NCBI GenBank assembly: GCA_903887095.1 | Contig: CAISOQ010000010.1 | Coordinates: 1 to 7,459, forward strand | Direction: 5' to 3' | Length of the DNA: 7,459 nt | From: an uncultured Flavobacteriia bacterium | GTDB lineage: Bacteria; Bacteroidota; Bacteroidia; Flavobacteriales_D; Crocinitomicaceae | Part shown: positions 6,782-7,459 of the stretch, one piece after another | Numbering within the stretch: position 1 is the stretch's first letter | How the letters are laid out: the number at the start of each line of letters is the position of its first letter | Made by a program: the position numbers and the translations under genes | The notes under the pieces: generated by a model | Seen by the model: only the letters and a program-made list of their open reading frames with translations | Database searches by the model: none | Told to the model about the DNA's origin: nothing

Positions 6782-7459
6782 TTATTCCTCGATGTAAATG
6801 CGATGAACCCGCTTTGAAATACCCGTCATTACTTCGTAAGGAATTGTATCCATTTGTGTGGCTAATTCCTCAAGTGATTGCTGCACTCCGATGATTTCCA
6901 CTTTTGCTCCTTCTTTGACAGAAAGTTTTCCAAGATCCACTAAAACCATGTCCATGCAGACCCTGCCAAGAATTGAGCATGCTACGCCTTGAATGAACAC
7001 TTTTCCTCTGCCATTGCTTAAACTGCGTCGATACCCATCCGCGTAACCAACTGGTACGATAGCAATCATAATATCGGAAGGTGCAATGAATGATCTGCTG
7101 TAACCAACGCTTTCACCTTTTTTGACTTTTTTAATCTGGGAAATAACACTGTACCAGCCGATTACTGGTTTTAATTTTTGTTTAATTTGCGGGTGACCAC
7201 TTAAGCCGTACATACCGATTCCCAAACGTACCATACTCATTTGAGCAGCAGGATAATTCGCTATTCCTTCCGAATTAAGGATGTGGGCATCAAAGGAATA
7301 ATTCAGTTGATTTTTTAGGTAGTGAAAGGCTTCATTGAAACGCTGAACTTGATGTTCGGTAAATCGTTTGTCTCTACGGTTGTCAGACTCAGCTAAATGT
7401 GAATAAATAGATTTTACTACAATTTCTGGTTGAGCGTGAAGCATTTCAACGATTTGAGG
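6782..7459 (-). CDS. alr: Alanine racemase, C-terminal part (cut by window edge)
   Basis: The frame is open from base 7459 to a TAA at 6782-6784, giving the last 225 residues. An internal ATG at 7444 is not the start, because reading continues upstream as PQIVEM and family similarity extends across it. The part seen covers the end of the PLP-binding barrel and the C-terminal beta domain. It includes YSHLAESDN, HILNSEGIANYP, VRLGIGMYG (the arginine at 7226-7228 contacts the pyridine nitrogen), SVGYSRSF, VGYADGYRR (catalytic tyrosine at 7043-7045) and CMDM (Met-Asp at 6950-6955), which contributes to the active site across the dimer. The enzyme interconverts L- and D-alanine for peptidoglycan. 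The PLP-lysine region is outside the window. In many Bacteroidota, alr is fused behind murF, so this could be the tail of a MurF-Alr protein; that cannot be seen here. Confidence 0.95.
   Translation of the reverse strand, partial: PQIVEMLHAQPEIVVKSIYSHLAESDNRRDKRFTEHQVQRFNEAFHYLKNQLNYSFDAHILNSEGIANYPAAQMSMVRLGIGMYGLSGHPQIKQKLKPVIGWYSVISQIKKVKKGESVGYSRSFIAPSDIMIAIVPVGYADGYRRSLSNGRGKVFIQGVACSILGRVCMDMVLVDLGKLSVKEGAKVEIIGVQQSLEELATQMDTIPYEVMTGISKRVHRIYIEE

Noticed and set aside
1..7459. CRISPR array, tRNA, insertion sequence, phage or defence system
   Set aside because: No spaced direct repeats, cloverleaf-like segments, transposase motifs or terminal inverted repeats were seen on reading. Nearly all bases are accounted for by housekeeping or envelope genes.

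Overview
The window looks like ordinary chromosomal DNA from a Bacteroidota bacterium, probably of the Flavobacteriales. The evidence is a large surface protein ending in a type IX secretion (gliding-motility-associated) C-terminal domain, A-rich translation starts without clear Shine-Dalgarno sites, upstream elements that fit the Bacteroidota TAnnTTTG promoter consensus, and moderately low G+C. A Fluviicola-like (Crocinitomicaceae) source is a guess from gene style only.

Layout. On the minus strand, 1-537 holds the N-terminal 179 residues of an exported amidohydrolase-fold protein that runs off the left edge. A divergent gap of about 100 bases follows. A plus-strand operon at 642-2580 then encodes a four-helix cytochrome b-like membrane protein, a small cytochrome c lipoprotein (start reassigned to 1063, overlapping the previous gene by 14 bases) and the ribosome-associated GTPase HflX, whose ATG directly follows the cytochrome stop. 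A 729-residue secreted multidomain protein lies convergently on the minus strand (2588-4777). It has a choice-of-anchor L domain, a Calx-beta-like domain, Ig-like regions, a PKD domain and a type IX sorting domain. After a second divergent gap, a plus-strand pair encodes an M20 dipeptidase (start reassigned to 4914) and a LEA14/WHy-type lipoprotein (6308-6781). The right edge carries the C-terminal 225 residues of alanine racemase on the minus strand (6782-7459), cut by the window end.

How the genes fit together. The b-type/c-type cytochrome pair looks like a small envelope electron-transfer module sharing a transcript with hflX. The dipeptidase and LEA lipoprotein are probably co-transcribed, but no functional link is evident. 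Alanine racemase supplies D-alanine for peptidoglycan; in this phylum it is often the C-terminal half of a MurF-Alr fusion, which cannot be tested here. The coding strands are packed tightly, with 7 bases and 0 bases between the two pairs of convergent stop codons.

I found no RNA genes, mobile elements, CRISPR arrays or long DNA repeats, and no convincing new multi-gene system. The points most worth following up are the amidohydrolase that lacks the N-terminal HxH metal motif, the cytochrome pair coupled to hflX, and the architecture of the type IX-secreted protein.
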